Assembly (NCBI RefSeq): GCF_000699445.3
Contig: NC_067198.1
Span: forward strand, 26,423,536-26,487,535
Reading direction: 5' to 3'
Origin: Schistosoma haematobium
Taxonomy: Eukaryota; Platyhelminthes; Trematoda; Strigeidida; Schistosomatidae
Length of the DNA: 64,000 bases
Each line of letters opens with the position of its first letter. Position 1 is the first letter of the stretch. A program made the translations under genes and the position numbers. Below, piece by piece: positions 12,701 through 26,200 of the stretch. The notes below the pieces were generated by a model that worked only from the letters and a program-made list of their open reading frames with translations, made no database searches and was not told the DNA's origin.

Positions 12701-15700
12701 TGTACATAAATTTTTATGTTATTTTTTTGTAAAAAAAAAACTACGTAGTAGTACTTCGTTGTTTAATTATGAATATTCATCCTTTACATTTCGATCTCAG
12801 TGGCAATCCAATCCTACAAGTGACATGTATGCGGATGCTGTACAGAATGTTATTTTACGTGCTGCTATGCAAGGAATGCCTCCTAGAGGTGAGTATTTTT
12901 ACTATTTCTTTTGGGGTTTTTGGTACATGGGACTAATAGTATGATCTCTCGGCGTTGTATAATAAGGTTTATTTTAATTTGTGGCTTACATAATTGAATC
13001 TTAAAATCATTGATTTCAAAAGAAATCAAGTACATTTCATGTTTATCTTGAATTTCTTGTCGACTGTTTACTTAAAAGACGAATGAGTAGTAGAAACGAG
13101 ACTGAAATTGAGGAACTGAGAAAACGAGATTACGTCTGAAAAGAAACATTTTCTCATTTTGCTAAAAGCTTCATGCTACCGATTATCACTCCACAGTAAA
13201 CTGTGTTCAAAAAGCTCGTAGTTATCCAAATCAAAGAAATATATAGCCATAAATTTATGTTATATGGTTGAATATTCCAAGAATTTTCTTACTCTATTTA
13301 GATAATATTAAACATTAGGCTAATTAATGGGTTAAAAGTATACCATACTGATGAACTAGTCACATCTAAGATAGGGCCTTTTGAGTGTGTATCTTATTAA
13401 GGACTGTGTAAAATTGCCTTATATCTAGTTCCTAAAGTTGATAAAAATGTCTTCTGTGCAACCAGACTGTGAAGCTACAGGATCGTATTGGAAAGTACTT
13501 TATGTGATTCAATTCATAGTCAAAGATATTTGTGTGAATGAAAGGTATTCTCCTGCTCTAATGCTGCTGACATTAATCTCAACACATAACCCTTAATATG
13601 AACTGTTAAGATATACCTTTTAACTAATTATCTTATTCTTTACTAATCACCGATTAATTTTTAAAATGATGTGGTTTCGTTGACTTATGTATTTATTGTT
13701 GTGGAAAGGACTGTGCAACTTTTCGAATGTTCCGTTCTTTTTTCAACAAAAATCATATCTTCCTTTTTTCTTTAACTGCACTTAGGTTTACCTCATCTTA
13801 TTGAACCGAACAAAGAACAATTTCGATCTGCTCTCGAAGTAGCACTTCAAGATGCATTCGGTATTGACTGTTTAGAAGAAGAGATAATTAAGCCTGATGC
13901 TAATCATGTTATAGTGCATGTTGATTCTCATGTCGCTGAAGTGAATCTATGCGATTTAGTAAGAAATAATATAATCTTCCCATTTGTTTTGTAAGCTTAT
14001 TCTAGTCATTTCTTAACTCTGTAATATTATATCTCACTGTTCACCATACGTTGTGTTACGTTAGTTAAACGATTTACCCATCGAAAACTCAGTCTATTGT
14101 GTACTAACTTACATTTTCCGTAGGCTGATTGGTGCGATTAGTTTAAAAACACTAACTCGGCTTAAATAGGATTTAGAATCTAAAGAAATATTGATACATA
14201 TTCGTCAGTTCACACTTTGTGGTATCAGTGTAAATCATCTTTGCATTTCATATTGAATATATTACATTTAGTTAAATTTCACAGGTTGAAATCATGAGTC
14301 AATTGAAGCTAGACCACCATGGAAAACCTGGAAGCACTGGACGGCCGTTTCGTCCTAGTATGGGACTCCCCAGCAGTGCGTATCCACGAGCCCGCTGCTG
14401 AGGAGTCCCATACTAGGACGAAACGGCCGTCCAGTGCTTCCAGGTTTTCCATGGTGGTCTAGCTTCAATTGACTCATGATTTCAACATGTGAAATTTCCT
14501 AAAAATCTCCACAAAACTCAGTTAAATGTATGTAAATCTAATTGTCCCATTATCTTCGACTGTTGTAGTTAATTCTTACTTGAGAATGACTGCTAGGTAT
14601 TTTTACTGACTAGTGGCACCTAAATGTTTTCTCTTTGAAGTTCGTCTTAGTGATATTTAGTCATTCAACTGATTATGTACAGTTATCTAATAGATGATTT
14701 TCTTTCATATATCAATGTTAACTGAAGAGTTATCCGAAAAACATTAGTGATAATGAAAACAATAAACAGTTTTTTTATATTAAAACAATGTGCTTACTGC
14801 CCATTTCCAATTCTTGTAAGCTTGAAGTAATCCGTAATGGTAGGAAATGCAAATATGAATATCAGTGAGAATTAATACATAGAATATTGTTAAAATGGAT
14901 GTAATTTATTTCTATCGCAAATAAGTACTAACTAGGAGATATTGAAACCCAGAGAACACTAGGTAACTCTCTTGTTCTATTATGAGGTTCCTCAATAGTG
15001 AATACACACAAGAACCATTTGATTTAATGGTTTGTAGATAACGTATTCATCGCGCGAGCTAAAGGTTTTGGGTTCTATCTACGGTGGGGTCGTGGCTTTA
15101 GATCGTTGTGAAGTCCATACTCATACGGAATATTCGCCTGGTGCTCCTTCGTTTCCAATGGCTTCCCACTTGATGTCAGTATGTGACGAAAACTGACTTA
15201 CGTATTTATGCTTTGGCATTCTTTTCGCTCCTCATTATGGTATATTTCAGTGTCAAATTTGGTTTGCAATAATTATTCACGAAAAAATATGCTTTTTAGT
15301 CATTTGTACAGCTTTTCTCTCATAAAACGTCTTCAAATTAACAAATATCTGTGACGGGAATCATTTCTCATCTACTTGTTATTGATCTGATAATTAACTA
15401 GTTAGTTAATAATATTTATCTTGAACATATGCTGTACATAAGATTTAAGCCTACGTTGTTTGATGAAGTCTCTGGAGACGCTACAAATAGCACCCTCTAA
15501 CACCAAGTTATGTATATGACTAGTCTTTCAACGAAAAACAGTAGTATTCTTGTCGATCTATTTCAAACCTGTTGTATGGCAACTATGTACATCACGATTA
15601 CTGTAATCAGTTATTAATATTTATGATAGAACTCATTGTAATAGGATTTTCTTTTAATATTATATTGTAGTCCGTCTCGTGTAAAACTAATCCAAGATTG

Positions 15701-15757
15701 GAGCATATTCTTCAAGTTATGGTCAATCGATTGAACCACTGTATTTCAGCTATGTGA
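6736..15757 (+). CDS. CPSF3: Cleavage and polyadenylation specificity factor subunit 3 (CPSF73), 12 exons
   Basis: Zinc-dependent endonuclease that cuts pre-mRNA (and histone pre-mRNA) at the 3' processing site in the nucleus. Exons: 6736-6788, 9263-9326, 9367-9467, 9501-9629, 9668-9851, 9894-10310, 10360-10665, 11577-11838, 12352-12548, 12801-12888, 13786-13958, 15671-15757. All phases agree, giving 686 residues against 684 in human. The metallo-beta-lactamase fold comes first, with HFHLDH at 73-78, [10 protein letters not shown] at 158-167 and TGDFSR around Asp183. The beta-CASP domain follows ([16 protein letters not shown] with His400; LVHGEQ with His422), then the CPSF73 C-terminal domain. 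All catalytic ligands are present. Introns 2-5 are only 40, 33, 38 and 42 nt, while intron 1 is about 2.5 kb and holds a repeat and a perfect palindrome. The last intron (13959-15670) holds the hammerhead foldback. AATAAA occurs near 15886. The start Met gives an N-terminus ([20 protein letters not shown]) that aligns well with the family. Confidence 0.97.
6861..6890. repeat. Perfect 30-bp palindrome in CPSF3 intron 1
   Basis: Two 15-bp arms, GTCTTTGTACATACT and its exact reverse complement, meet without a spacer. It lies 72 bp after the intron 1 donor. It matches no repeat seen elsewhere in this window. Confidence 0.9.
8205..8699 (+). repeat. Dispersed RTE-derived repeat (copy R2)
   Basis: Begins with the family start (CAAATGCCGTGGTACGGCC) and runs through the conserved body to GTACCAAT, where the usual AT-rich tail is missing. 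It lies in CPSF3 intron 1, sense orientation. The 3' 172 bp are almost identical to 1-172, closer than to any other copy here. Confidence 0.85.
14333..14380 (-). ncRNA. Hammerhead-like sequence with core substitution
   Basis: The mirror of the + strand motif. Helix I is better (GCACTG/CAGTGC, six pairs), and helix II, GAAA, helix III and GTC are the same, but the core reads CTGGGGA: the invariant A6 is G. From knowledge of hammerhead mutants this should abolish cleavage. Confidence 0.6.
14391..14438 (+). ncRNA. Hammerhead ribozyme, type I, core intact (candidate)
   Basis: CTGAGGA (14398-14404) fits the CUGANGA core, as position 7 may be any base. Helix II is GTCC/GGAC with loop CATACTA (14405-14419). 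GAAA is at 14420-14423. Helix III is a three-pair stem within ACGGCCGT. The cleavage triplet GTC is at 14429-14431. Helix I pairs CGCTG with CAGTG (one G-U). It is in the sense orientation of CPSF3, so it would be transcribed in the last intron. Competing pairing with the other arm could block folding. Confidence 0.65.
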
Positions 15758-18700
15758 ATACCACTGTGAATTAATTATTTTGTAAATTATAATCTTTTCC
15801 ACAGAAACTTTTTCTTGTTACAATCATTTTTTTCGAGCCTTTATGCGTAGTCGAAAAATTCAGCTAATTAGAGGGATAGTCTATGAATAAAATTAATCTG
15901 ACATCTTTAGTGACTATAGTAATATGGCAATCTTATTCACATTTTTTAAAATGATTTAATTACAAATATCGCATGTGATCTGAAGCAACAAGTTTCAACA
16001 ATGAAGACTAAGTGATAAGGTTAAACCGAGTCACTCTAAAGTGTCAACACTTCTTACTGTATAGATTACTAACTACAATGATCGAGTAATAGAGCTTTCA
16101 GATCTCTGTTAGAGTCTGTCTGTGAGATGTTATTCTCACTAGATGTTTTTTTTATTTAGAACGTCGACTCACTTTGTAGTTCTCACTTAGACGAAGTCTT
16201 TTGTTATGTATTTCCGATCGTATACTGAACCCAATCCCTAATTCTACAGTCACATACTTCTATAAAATACTGAAGCTACTAACCATATTTTAAATTGAAA
16301 ACGTGCATAGTTTAAATAATCTGTATTGTGTAGATTAAATTCCAATGGAAACCTAAATTGGAATGTAACTTGTTAAGGAAGTTTCTCTTAAATGATCAAT
16401 ACCTGCTCATAGGTTCAGCATAGTGAAATATAATTTAGACAAGTGACAGCACAAATCCTATTTAATATAACTGACTATAAAATATTCATTAAAACAAGTG
16501 TGGGAATATCACCTGAAATTATTTTTATGATAGAAAAAAATGGAAGAACGCATTAACAGTTAAATTGATTGGGCTTAAAATTAGCACTCCAGTAAGGTGA
16601 AAACTATAACCTTCATAATTATGTGAATATTAAGCAGTATAGTCTCTATAATGTTCAAGATGTGACAGCTGATCAAACGTACAACCCGGTGTTTCATTAA
16701 TTACACGTTTGTCTTCATAACAAAGAATGAATTAAAAGCACCAACTTTCAAATAAATTCGAAAGCGGTTTATGATTTGTTTAGATGGGCTTCCTCCATTA
16801 AGGTAGAAAGGTGATGAAATAATTTCCTTGACAAGCGGATGATTTACTGGCAAAATATTCTTTCCAAGGCTAAGGCACCACACTCGTAAATTATAGCTCT
16901 ACAAATGTAAAGAAAATCCTTGTCTTGTGACAAGCGGGAAATCATTGAGTCTAAATTTACAACTTCGGTCAGTTTGCAGTGCATTGCCCTCCTCAGACAA
17001 CACTAGTTGTTTCGTTTTCTACCCGGTCAATTCACTGATCAGTCCTATGTAGCTATCTCTTATTTCGCAGAGACAATTTTATGTTTGTTTTCTCCACCAA
17101 TACCCAGCGTAGGTTAATATGCTGTGAGAAAATTTCCAGTGTTTCGAGGTTACGGCAACAATTTAATTATCGTCAATGCATCCGAACACACTGCCGGACC
17201 TCGACATTAATTACGGTGTTGCCACCAAATGTGAGCAATCCTTGAGAGACAATGGTGATCACACATCCTCACCTGAAATATGCATTAGATTTATGTAACA
17301 GAACTGCTTTCCCTAACGCGTTGTATATTCGGACTTTTACATCATCAATGCTACAGATAATCCAGATTATGAGACTTTGCTGTGACTGACTCAGGTATGT
17401 CGACCTCAACTCACAAAACTACTAAATGTATGAACATTTCGACTAGTTAAAAAGGTCCACAATAACAGTTCGGTACGTAAGCTTGTGAAACAGTGTGGAT
17501 TCTGAAGGTGCCAAGCAAACATCGTACTTACGGGCACTAGTTCCTAAATGATTTGAGTGGCCTACCCGAAAACTCCATCAGGATTCACAAATCTATTTAG
17601 GCATACAAACTTTCTAGCGATCTAAGAATAGGTCCACTCAAATATTTTTACACCACTATCGCAGACGTTTTCAACATTGGATTTAAATGAAATGTTTATG
17701 GACCCCAGTCAATTGATTATCTCCACATCATAATTGGTAGTGTTCAAACTGGATTTCATCATCTATTTTACTTAGGTGATAGTAGATAAAAGAAAAACTA
17801 ATCAATCAACGATTTGCTTTTTATGCACACTTTACAAGACAGTAATGATATGAAGAAAACATTTAATAAGTTTACCCAAATAATTACATAATGCTAAATA
17901 ATTGTACTTACAATTATATATATGTCAAGTTACAGAATCCTAATAGTTCCAGATGTGTATAGACTTACTCAGCCATGCCAAACAATTTATACACTGATAA
18001 GTAATAATGGCGTGTTTTTTGAACGACACGTTAAAAGAGATACAGTAAGAAAATAAGAAAAGACGGAAGAAAACATATTAAAATATAGGGAGCGAACAAA
18101 TTATTGACTTTAATGTCAATGAGGAAACATAGAGACTGTTCGTTTATTAACCTAGAAATCATTTTGCTGAAAAAAGAAATAACAGAGTTAGGTGAATTCA
18201 TACATACACTCCTTTCGGAATAAGAAACATTTGAAAGAAATTACGATACACGCGATAAGAAAGGAAAGTTCAAATAAAATCAATTTAATGAATGATTGAC
18301 GGACGAGATGAGTAATGTTGCACAATCGGGAAAGAAAAAGATAAGGACAGCTGCAATGATAACTATGATGGAAGTAGTAATAATTAGTCTAAGATGCCCA
18401 ATATAAGTGCGTATGTTCCTACTTATCAATACATACAGAGGGTCAGATATATTTAGTGATCAATAAAACTGGATTCATCTGAAAAACGAAGTTAACAGAA
18501 AGCTTTTTACTGGAATTCACTGTACATTTAAAAAACATCTCAAATAATTCAAAATACTTTACGCTACTAAACGATGTAAAGCTCTTACCATGAGCTATGA
18601 GGCGAATGCTACACGATTATATTATAACCAAATCGTTTGATTATTTATTCTCTGAAGTGGCTTACACTGAGTCACGAAACGTCGAAAAATCTAATTTTTC

Positions 18701-19399
18701 TACTTATTGGAATATTATATATGTTATATATATATACGACAAACACACTTGACATCAATTAATGGAAGTCAGTTGTGTTAAAATTGTTTCTACAAAGGGG
18801 AGTCTTCCTATTTTTCAACGACTGGTCTTCCACCAACTGGCCAAGGTATCACTGTCGAGAAAATCTTTTGGGAAGTTCCTAAGGTTACATTCAAATATAT
18901 AAATATAATCCTTTCTTCTCAAAATAGAAAAGCTCTTCCACGAAAACATTTGATTGTTTTGTTTTCTTATAAACTCTTCAGTATTGATTGGAGTGTAATT
19001 AAATCATTGCTTCCTTGGTTTCGAGAATCAGTAAATGTCATCGCAAAAACACTCATTATCATTACAACGATAAAAGTCCTAATTACCAAAGATGCTTGTA
19101 AAAGACCATGATTTTCCAATCGCGATTCACACAAATATACGACTTCGACCAAATTAGTATCACAGTTTTAAAAAAAAAGATTATACTCAGATCTACAGAT
19201 TGCTCAAGTAATAAATCTATTAAAGGCTACTACAAAAATTGTCAGTAATTGCTAAGTTGGTTAAACTTTTGTTCGGTACCTAGAACATTGGAAGTACAGT
19301 AACTGTCACAACAAGTGAACTAACTTAAAATAAGACGTTTTTCAAACAGCTCACCTGAGTGTTTACATAATAAATTCACGAGCTAACATAAAAGTTTTA
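15758..19399. other. Convergent intergenic region between CPSF3 and ubinuclein
   Basis: It should contain both 3' UTRs. AATAAA near 15886 is a candidate CPSF3 poly(A) signal. No gene is supported. A Penelope-type hammerhead fragment lies at 18640-18716. The remainder is AT-rich with no recognised repeat. Confidence 0.5.
18640..18716 (+). repeat. Diverged copy of the Penelope-type hammerhead repeat
   Basis: Reads TTTATTCTCTGAAG, a GTGGCT/AGTCAC helix, then CACGAAACGTC and an AT-rich end that matches the reverse complement of 548-612. Three bases are lost at the CUGANGA-helix II junction, so the core is broken. Confidence 0.55.
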
Positions 19400-22300
19400 T
19401 CATAATTTTTGGTTGTTACTAGAATGAGCAGAAGGTATACTCCCAATAATATTTTCTCTAGGATCCTCTTTTTGTGAAGACAAGCTCTGGTATTTAGATT
19501 GATGAGCAGGAGGAGGTTGTGGGGGAAAGAGGAGAGTTGATGCCGCACCTATTGTCGGATTTAAACTCAATCCCACTCTCCCAGTACTAGACAATGCGCG
19601 ATGTTGTAGTTGGTCAATCTGTTGGCTAGATAGAGCGACAGCTGCAGACTGATGGGTAATTTGCTGGCTAAACTTATTAGAATCATGAGGAAAATTCGAT
19701 GGGACGTTTGGTGCACACGGTTTTGGAAAACCATCATTAACAGAAACCATTGACTTTCCAAGTTCATTAACCTTTAGCTGAGCAGTGGGAGCTTGCTGTG
19801 AAGATTGACACTGGGGATATGATTGTCTGAAACAGTAATAAACACTTTTACATTCGTACCAGATCATTACATTTTAAACTGCAATAAAAAGTAAATAGAT
19901 TACTGTTATACTTCTCTCTTACGTTATAACCCAGCTATCCCTATTGCTCGATATCAATTCACTCGACAAGTCCCCAAATCAGAACATGGTTGAACAGGGA
20001 AGAGACTACATTCCAAATAACGAGGTTAGATGGAAGTAAGAAGCACAATAGGGAAAACGTTAGTATATTTATAGTTTTTACATAAGAATATTTCTAGTGT
20101 TCTCCAAGTATCGACTAGCGCTGATTGGGTAAGAATTAGCCACTACATACATAGACTATAAAATGAATAACTTCATTAGTGTGCAATGGAAATGGTCTTT
20201 TAACAAGCGAATATCTTGAAATAATGAGTGTAGGTTAGTCATTGATAACCCAGTTCACCACATTCGTATTAGAACGATCGTCTTAATATGCTGAATTAAA
20301 TCCATTAAAAGGCTAGTTTTTGTAAACACTTAACGACTTGAAATCAACTATAAAACGAAACATACTTTTTTATCAGCAGCATTAACCACCGATTCAGTCA
20401 AAATATCCATCTCAAAAAAGTAATTTGTAGGCTATGATATTATTTAGTTTAATTATTACCTAAGCAAAAGGTAAAAACGTAGAACAAATTCCACACTATA
20501 AATACATCACCGCATTATATGCTCTATGTTTAAAATCCATTACAGTTTACATCAATTCTTCTTATCTACATCTTATCATGTTGGTCCCCTTTTCTGATGT
20601 ACTTACGGGGCATGGTGACTTGAAGAAACGGGGAACTGTGCTGGACCCCACGTCGAAGACTGGTGTACATAAGTATTATTTTATCTTAGTTTCATATGAC
20701 GACTATAAATAACATTCTCAACGATGTACTTTACCAAAACTGGTATGCGATATGCTCAAATTATCTGACGCATTTAATAAAATATACCTTTTCATAGCTA
20801 CTGGATTGATCACTGTAGATTTGCCCAGTTCTGAGTTAAGCTGTACCGCCTTGGACACTAAAATAGTGGCTACAGGATTAGAAGAACTAGATGAGACAAG
20901 ACGCAGAGGTATACCCGGGTTAGCCGTTCGACCTATAACAGCTTCATTTTGTAAAATAGGTGTTCGATTTAACTGTGAATTCTGAGATGTTGAAGTTGAC
21001 ACAGGAACTACTAATGAATTTGGAGATATAGATGCTGTGGTTGATTGCAGGACATACGAGAAGCGAGAAGTTCCAGTATCCACGCAAACAGTTACTGGAG
21101 TCTTAGTATTGACAGTTTTCGAATGAATTGAACTTTGAGCAACTGAAGATGAGGTAATTCGGAAATTGGGGCGATTAATTGGTTGTGTGGGTGAGTGAGC
21201 TGTAGGAAGTGATTGACAATGTTTTGTGACAGGAACTAAATGAGGGCTAGATTTAGGGCTGCAAACAACCGATAAACTTGTACGTGGACTACTGTTTGAT
21301 ACTACATGATCGGGTACCTTGGGAACTGTTTTGGAGACAGTTGAAACCGAAATATTCGAAGAAATATGGGGTACAATGACAACAGGTGAATTTTGTTGTG
21401 ATAGAGCATTAGAGTCAGGAAGAGGTGTTGTATTTGCAGAAGAAGGTGAATTGTGACTTCTCCCATTATTTGTATGCGTAGAACTGTTATGGTTGCTATT
21501 GTTGTTCGTAGGTCGTGCAAGCGATTGAGATGCTGAAGTGCTGTTGCTCAAACCACTAAGACGAAATAACAAATATTGTATTCATTGTTAAAAATAATAA
21601 TCCAAATAAATTTGTTATGCATAAATGAAATCGGACACCACAATAAATTATAAAAGCAAACAAAAACAAACAGCTACTATAGAAGATATTCTTCCACGTA
21701 TATTTGTTAAGCTAATCTCGGATAAAACTATCATCAGAATGGATTTTTTCATGATAAGATGGTTCAAAAATGACTAAACCATTAATTGCCAATCATGAAT
21801 GACTAGAATACAACGAAGAATAGAAATCTGTAAATAACGATAACACTATCTAGGAAAGCACCTCTCAGTGATGCCACTTAGTCTTTAACAAATATCCTAG
21901 TGAGACCGGCTAGTAATGAAAAAATAATTTTATATTAATATATTGGCTGTCTCTACTTACTGTCTATACTTATATTAATAAACTGGAAAAAAACATAAAA
22001 CATTAGACATCCTGAAATATTTATAGGTAGACCAAAACGCCATCACAAACAAAATAAAATTATGAATTCCATGGAATATGTCAATATTCAGTAATTTTAA
22101 ATAGACAACTAATAAGATCACGTAGTGTTAAGGGGTTGGACCCCATCGGCAGAGAACCACCTGAGAACTAGACTTAATATTATTTGACAACTGTCATCAA
22201 GGTGTATTTGCAATCATGGCGAGACTGATGCTCTGTATGGGATTCAAAACAGAGTCACACTGTAGAGTAATAGATAAAGTTCGCTCAACACTGAGAACTA

Positions 22301-22634
22301 GACAAACATGATAAGTCACTACTACTTAGAGTCAATCAGTGTAAGGTAACATAACTCAAGTCATCCACTAAATAGTTGTTAAGTTAAAATCTAATCTATT
22401 ATTAACAGCTAAGCAGTACTACGAATCTTGACATAAATGATGCTGTCGTCAATATTTTTATTTAACAAATCTATTCCCAGACACCACTCAAGCGTTTTAT
22501 TTATATCTACCGGATGATAGAAAAACAAAATATTTACATTTGTTCAAGAATAACGTGACTCACTTATCGCTGCAAAACTTTTGGAAGATTGGTAAACCAG
22601 TACGCCATAATGCGCTAAAAAAAACAGAATGTGA

Positions 22635-22706
<72 letters not shown>

Positions 22707-23222
22707 GGAGAGAGAGGCCCCAAAAAGCCCTGGGATGGTCGAGAGCGGGGAGGGCTCACCCTCCCTCTCTAAATGCTCTCACACGGTCACCCTTATACAG
22801 CCTCAGCCAGGGAAGTCCCACTCACCTCCTCGAGGCATTACTGTTGTTTATGAAATTGAGAGGACGAAAAGAAAAATGTTCGGCGCCTTAACCGAGCCGT
22901 TGGACACGGTGAGTCCACCTAGGGAAGTCGGAAAACCCTGATTCCAAACCAATGGTGCACATGGGCTCAAGTATCCTGCGGGAACAAATGGCGTATGAAC
23001 CAACCGTTGGTCACCGGCTACCATGGAATGCATATCCTCACGATGTTCCACTAACTTGTGGATAAGACCTGTAGGTCGAAGGCTTCGAGTGTGGCCCCTA
23101 AGAGAACCACCTGTTTCGGCCTGGGCACCCGGGCAGTATCACAGCCCACACACAGATAGAATGAAAATGACGATGTTTAATGAAAATTCTATTCACTCCC
23201 CGATTAACAGTCAAACAATTCA

Positions 23223-23276
<54 letters not shown>

Positions 23277-26200
23277 GTCATTTATTCGCTCTCTTTTATT
23301 CCCACTTTATGAATCCTTATTTTTCCACTTATACAGCAGCTCACCTATAATGGAAACTCAGTTCTATCTAAACGATCTCGATCGACTGACTGGTTGAAAA
23401 TTGAATGCTAACACCAAATACGAATACTGAAGCACTTTTACTGAAACTACGTGCACCATTCAAACTTGCTGCCTTCAACGTTCGCACACTTATGCAGGTC
23501 GGAAAACAGATAGGGCTAGCTGTGTATTTGGAAAGTCTTAATATCGACGTCTGTTGTCTATCCGAGACCCATATTCGATACTCTAATGAAGTACTACAAA
23601 TTCGCTCTCCATCTGTCGTTTCAAAAGGCTTGTTTTACGTGCGTTTATCCGGGGACCCTGTGGCAGCTTCATCTTGTTTTGCTGGCGTTGGTGTCGCACT
23701 AAACGCTAGAGCTGAGGCAACACTAACCATTGGATCCCCATAAACAGGCGGTTATGTGCTGTTAGAATAGAAAGTTCCATCAAAGTGAGAAGAAATCGAT
23801 GTGAGAAACGATGTCGTTTCGTCATCTCCACATATACCTCGGCAGATTGCAGCCCGGATGAAATCAAGGATGAATTCTACAACCAGTTAACTAATCTTCT
23901 CCAGAAAGTGCGTTCGACAGATATTGTAGTACTAGCCGGAGACTTGAATGCTCAGGTCGGGCGTCTAGGCACAGAAGAGAGTCGTTCAGGTGGCCGATGA
24001 GGACTTCTTGATCGCAGGTCAGATAATGGAGACCGTCTATTGCAACTGTGCGTAGATCACAACCTGTTTCTGGTGATCACTGACTTTCGGCACAGTCATC
24101 GCCGATGCGCCACTTGGCGCCCTACCTCTGCATCTCAAAGCCTGGACTCAGATTGATCACATCGCGATCAGCTACCGCTGGCGTGGTTGTGTACAAGACT
24201 GCCACTACTTTTGGAGTACCTATCTGAACCCTGAAAATGTCCTTGTTTGCGCTAATCTTAACTTACTCTTCAGTGGCCAACAAATTCATCATCCTAAACG
24301 GATTAATGTCAGTAAATTGGCAGCAAGTTCATTGTGAGTGGAACAATCTGTGAGGATGACGGTGTGCCAATCACTAACATTTATCAGCATCCTGGATGAT
24401 GGGCAGTTCATGTGGTCTGCTGCTCCGTAAACATCGATCAGACTGTCCTGCTCTCCATGGCCGGTGATGACGACTGATCCACTAAATGAAACGGAAGTCC
24501 TCAAGGAACTCCAACTCTTGAAGAGCTATAAATCACCAGGCCTAGATGACTTACCTCCGACCCTTTTTAAAGATGGTGGTGACTTTCTGACTAAGGAACT
24601 GACGACGTTGTTTACAAAGGTCTAGGGTACTAGAGAGTGTTCCAACGTCATGGAATGACTCAATAGTTGTCCCTATCCTTAAAAAGGGTTCACGTCGTTT
24701 CTGTAACAACTATCGGGTGATAAGTCTACTTCCGATTGCGTCCAAACTATTGGCTTCTGTCATACTTCGTAGGTTTTTCAAAACCCGAGAAAGATTAACT
24801 CGCGAGGAGCAGACTGGTTTTCGTTCTGGTCGAGGATGTATCGATCATAACTTCACCCTCCGTCAAATGTTAGAACACCGTCATACTTATCACAGGCCAA
24901 CAATCGTAGTGTTTTTTGACATCAGGGCTGCCTTCGATTCATTGGACAGGATTGTTCTCAGGGATTGTCTATTGAAGAAGGGTGTGTCTGAGAAGTTTAT
25001 TAACATCCTAAAAGCCCTATATACAAACACCTCGGGCAGAGTGAGGGCATACAACTGTTGGAGTGATCCAGAAAATTTCTTCCAAAAGACAAGCAAGGAT
25101 CAGGAAACACTAAGAAGCGTCTCATCCAATCGGCGTTCACTTGAAGTTTTAGCCAAAAATATCAAGGAAGTGAAACGTCACATGTAGATGTTCTGATTGG
25201 CTGATTGTTATACTGCTACTATGTTTAGTAGCATTGCAGAATCTTCGAGCAACCCAAGGATATTTAAAAATAATATAAAAACCCTATATTTTCTGTGTTA
25301 AAATGAACCTTGGAGTAAAGTACGCCTCGCATATTTTGCGTCTTCTCTCTCGTTGTTCAGGTCGCTGTATAGTTCTAGCTTGGGGGTGACAGAATAGCTT
25401 AGGAAACGAATATAGCTTTCAATTTGCAAGACTTATCAACAACCACCTCTCTCCATTGTTCTATTCAATCAGTGGGGTTAGACAGGGTTGCCCAATCTTA
25501 CCACTCCTCTTCAACTTCACCATCGATAACATTCTGGAAACAGCTCTGAAAGACGTAAGTAATGGCGATGTGGACCTGCTGCCTGGAGAAATGCTTCTCA
25601 ACCTTGAGTATGCGGATGATACTGTCTTACTGTGCGATAATGCCCAAGCCATGCAACCCACACTAAATCACTTGGCAATCAGTGTCCGTAGGTACGGTAT
25701 GTGCTTTGCACCTTCCAAGTGCAAATCACTTCTACAAGACTGGCAGGATTCTAATCTTATACTCACCCTGGGTGGTGAGCAGATTGAAGTAGTCGAGAAG
25801 TTCGTGTATCTAGGTGGTAGCTGCATAAGTGCTGATGGTGGCGTGAGTGATGAGATCGATGCACGTATAGTGAAAGTCGAAGGGGCTTATGCAAATCTGG
25901 GACATCTTTGGCGCCTTCGTGATGTCAGTCTGGCAGTAAAAGTTCGGATCTAGAACGCGTCGATGAGAGCAGGTCTTCTCTACGCTTGTGAAACATGGCC
26001 TCTCCGAGTTGAGGATGTTAGACGACTCTCTGTGTTTGATCACCGCTGTCTCCGAAAGATTGCTGACATCCAGTGGGAACACCATGTTAGTAATGCAGAG
26101 GTTTGGTATCGTGTGTTCGGGCACAGAGACGATAATCCAATGGGTGTCACCATCTTGAAACATCGGCTTTGGTGGCTTGGACATGTTCTACGAATTTCCT

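Larger units (their letters stand above)
14274..14497. repeat. Foldback element with opposed hammerhead sequences, CPSF3 intron 11
   Basis: Two 103-bp arms (14274-14376 and 14395-14497) are reverse complements with two mismatches, around an 18-bp spacer. Each arm carries the 3' two-thirds of a hammerhead ribozyme facing the centre. One arm mismatch falls exactly inside the catalytic core, so the two strands differ in ribozyme potential. As RNA the whole unit would form a hairpin of about 100 bp. Confidence 0.92.

Noticed and set aside
22540..22941. Open frame with a long Ile-Tyr run
   Set aside because: It is translation of the (TA)n microsatellite and the RTE 5' region, not a protein gene.
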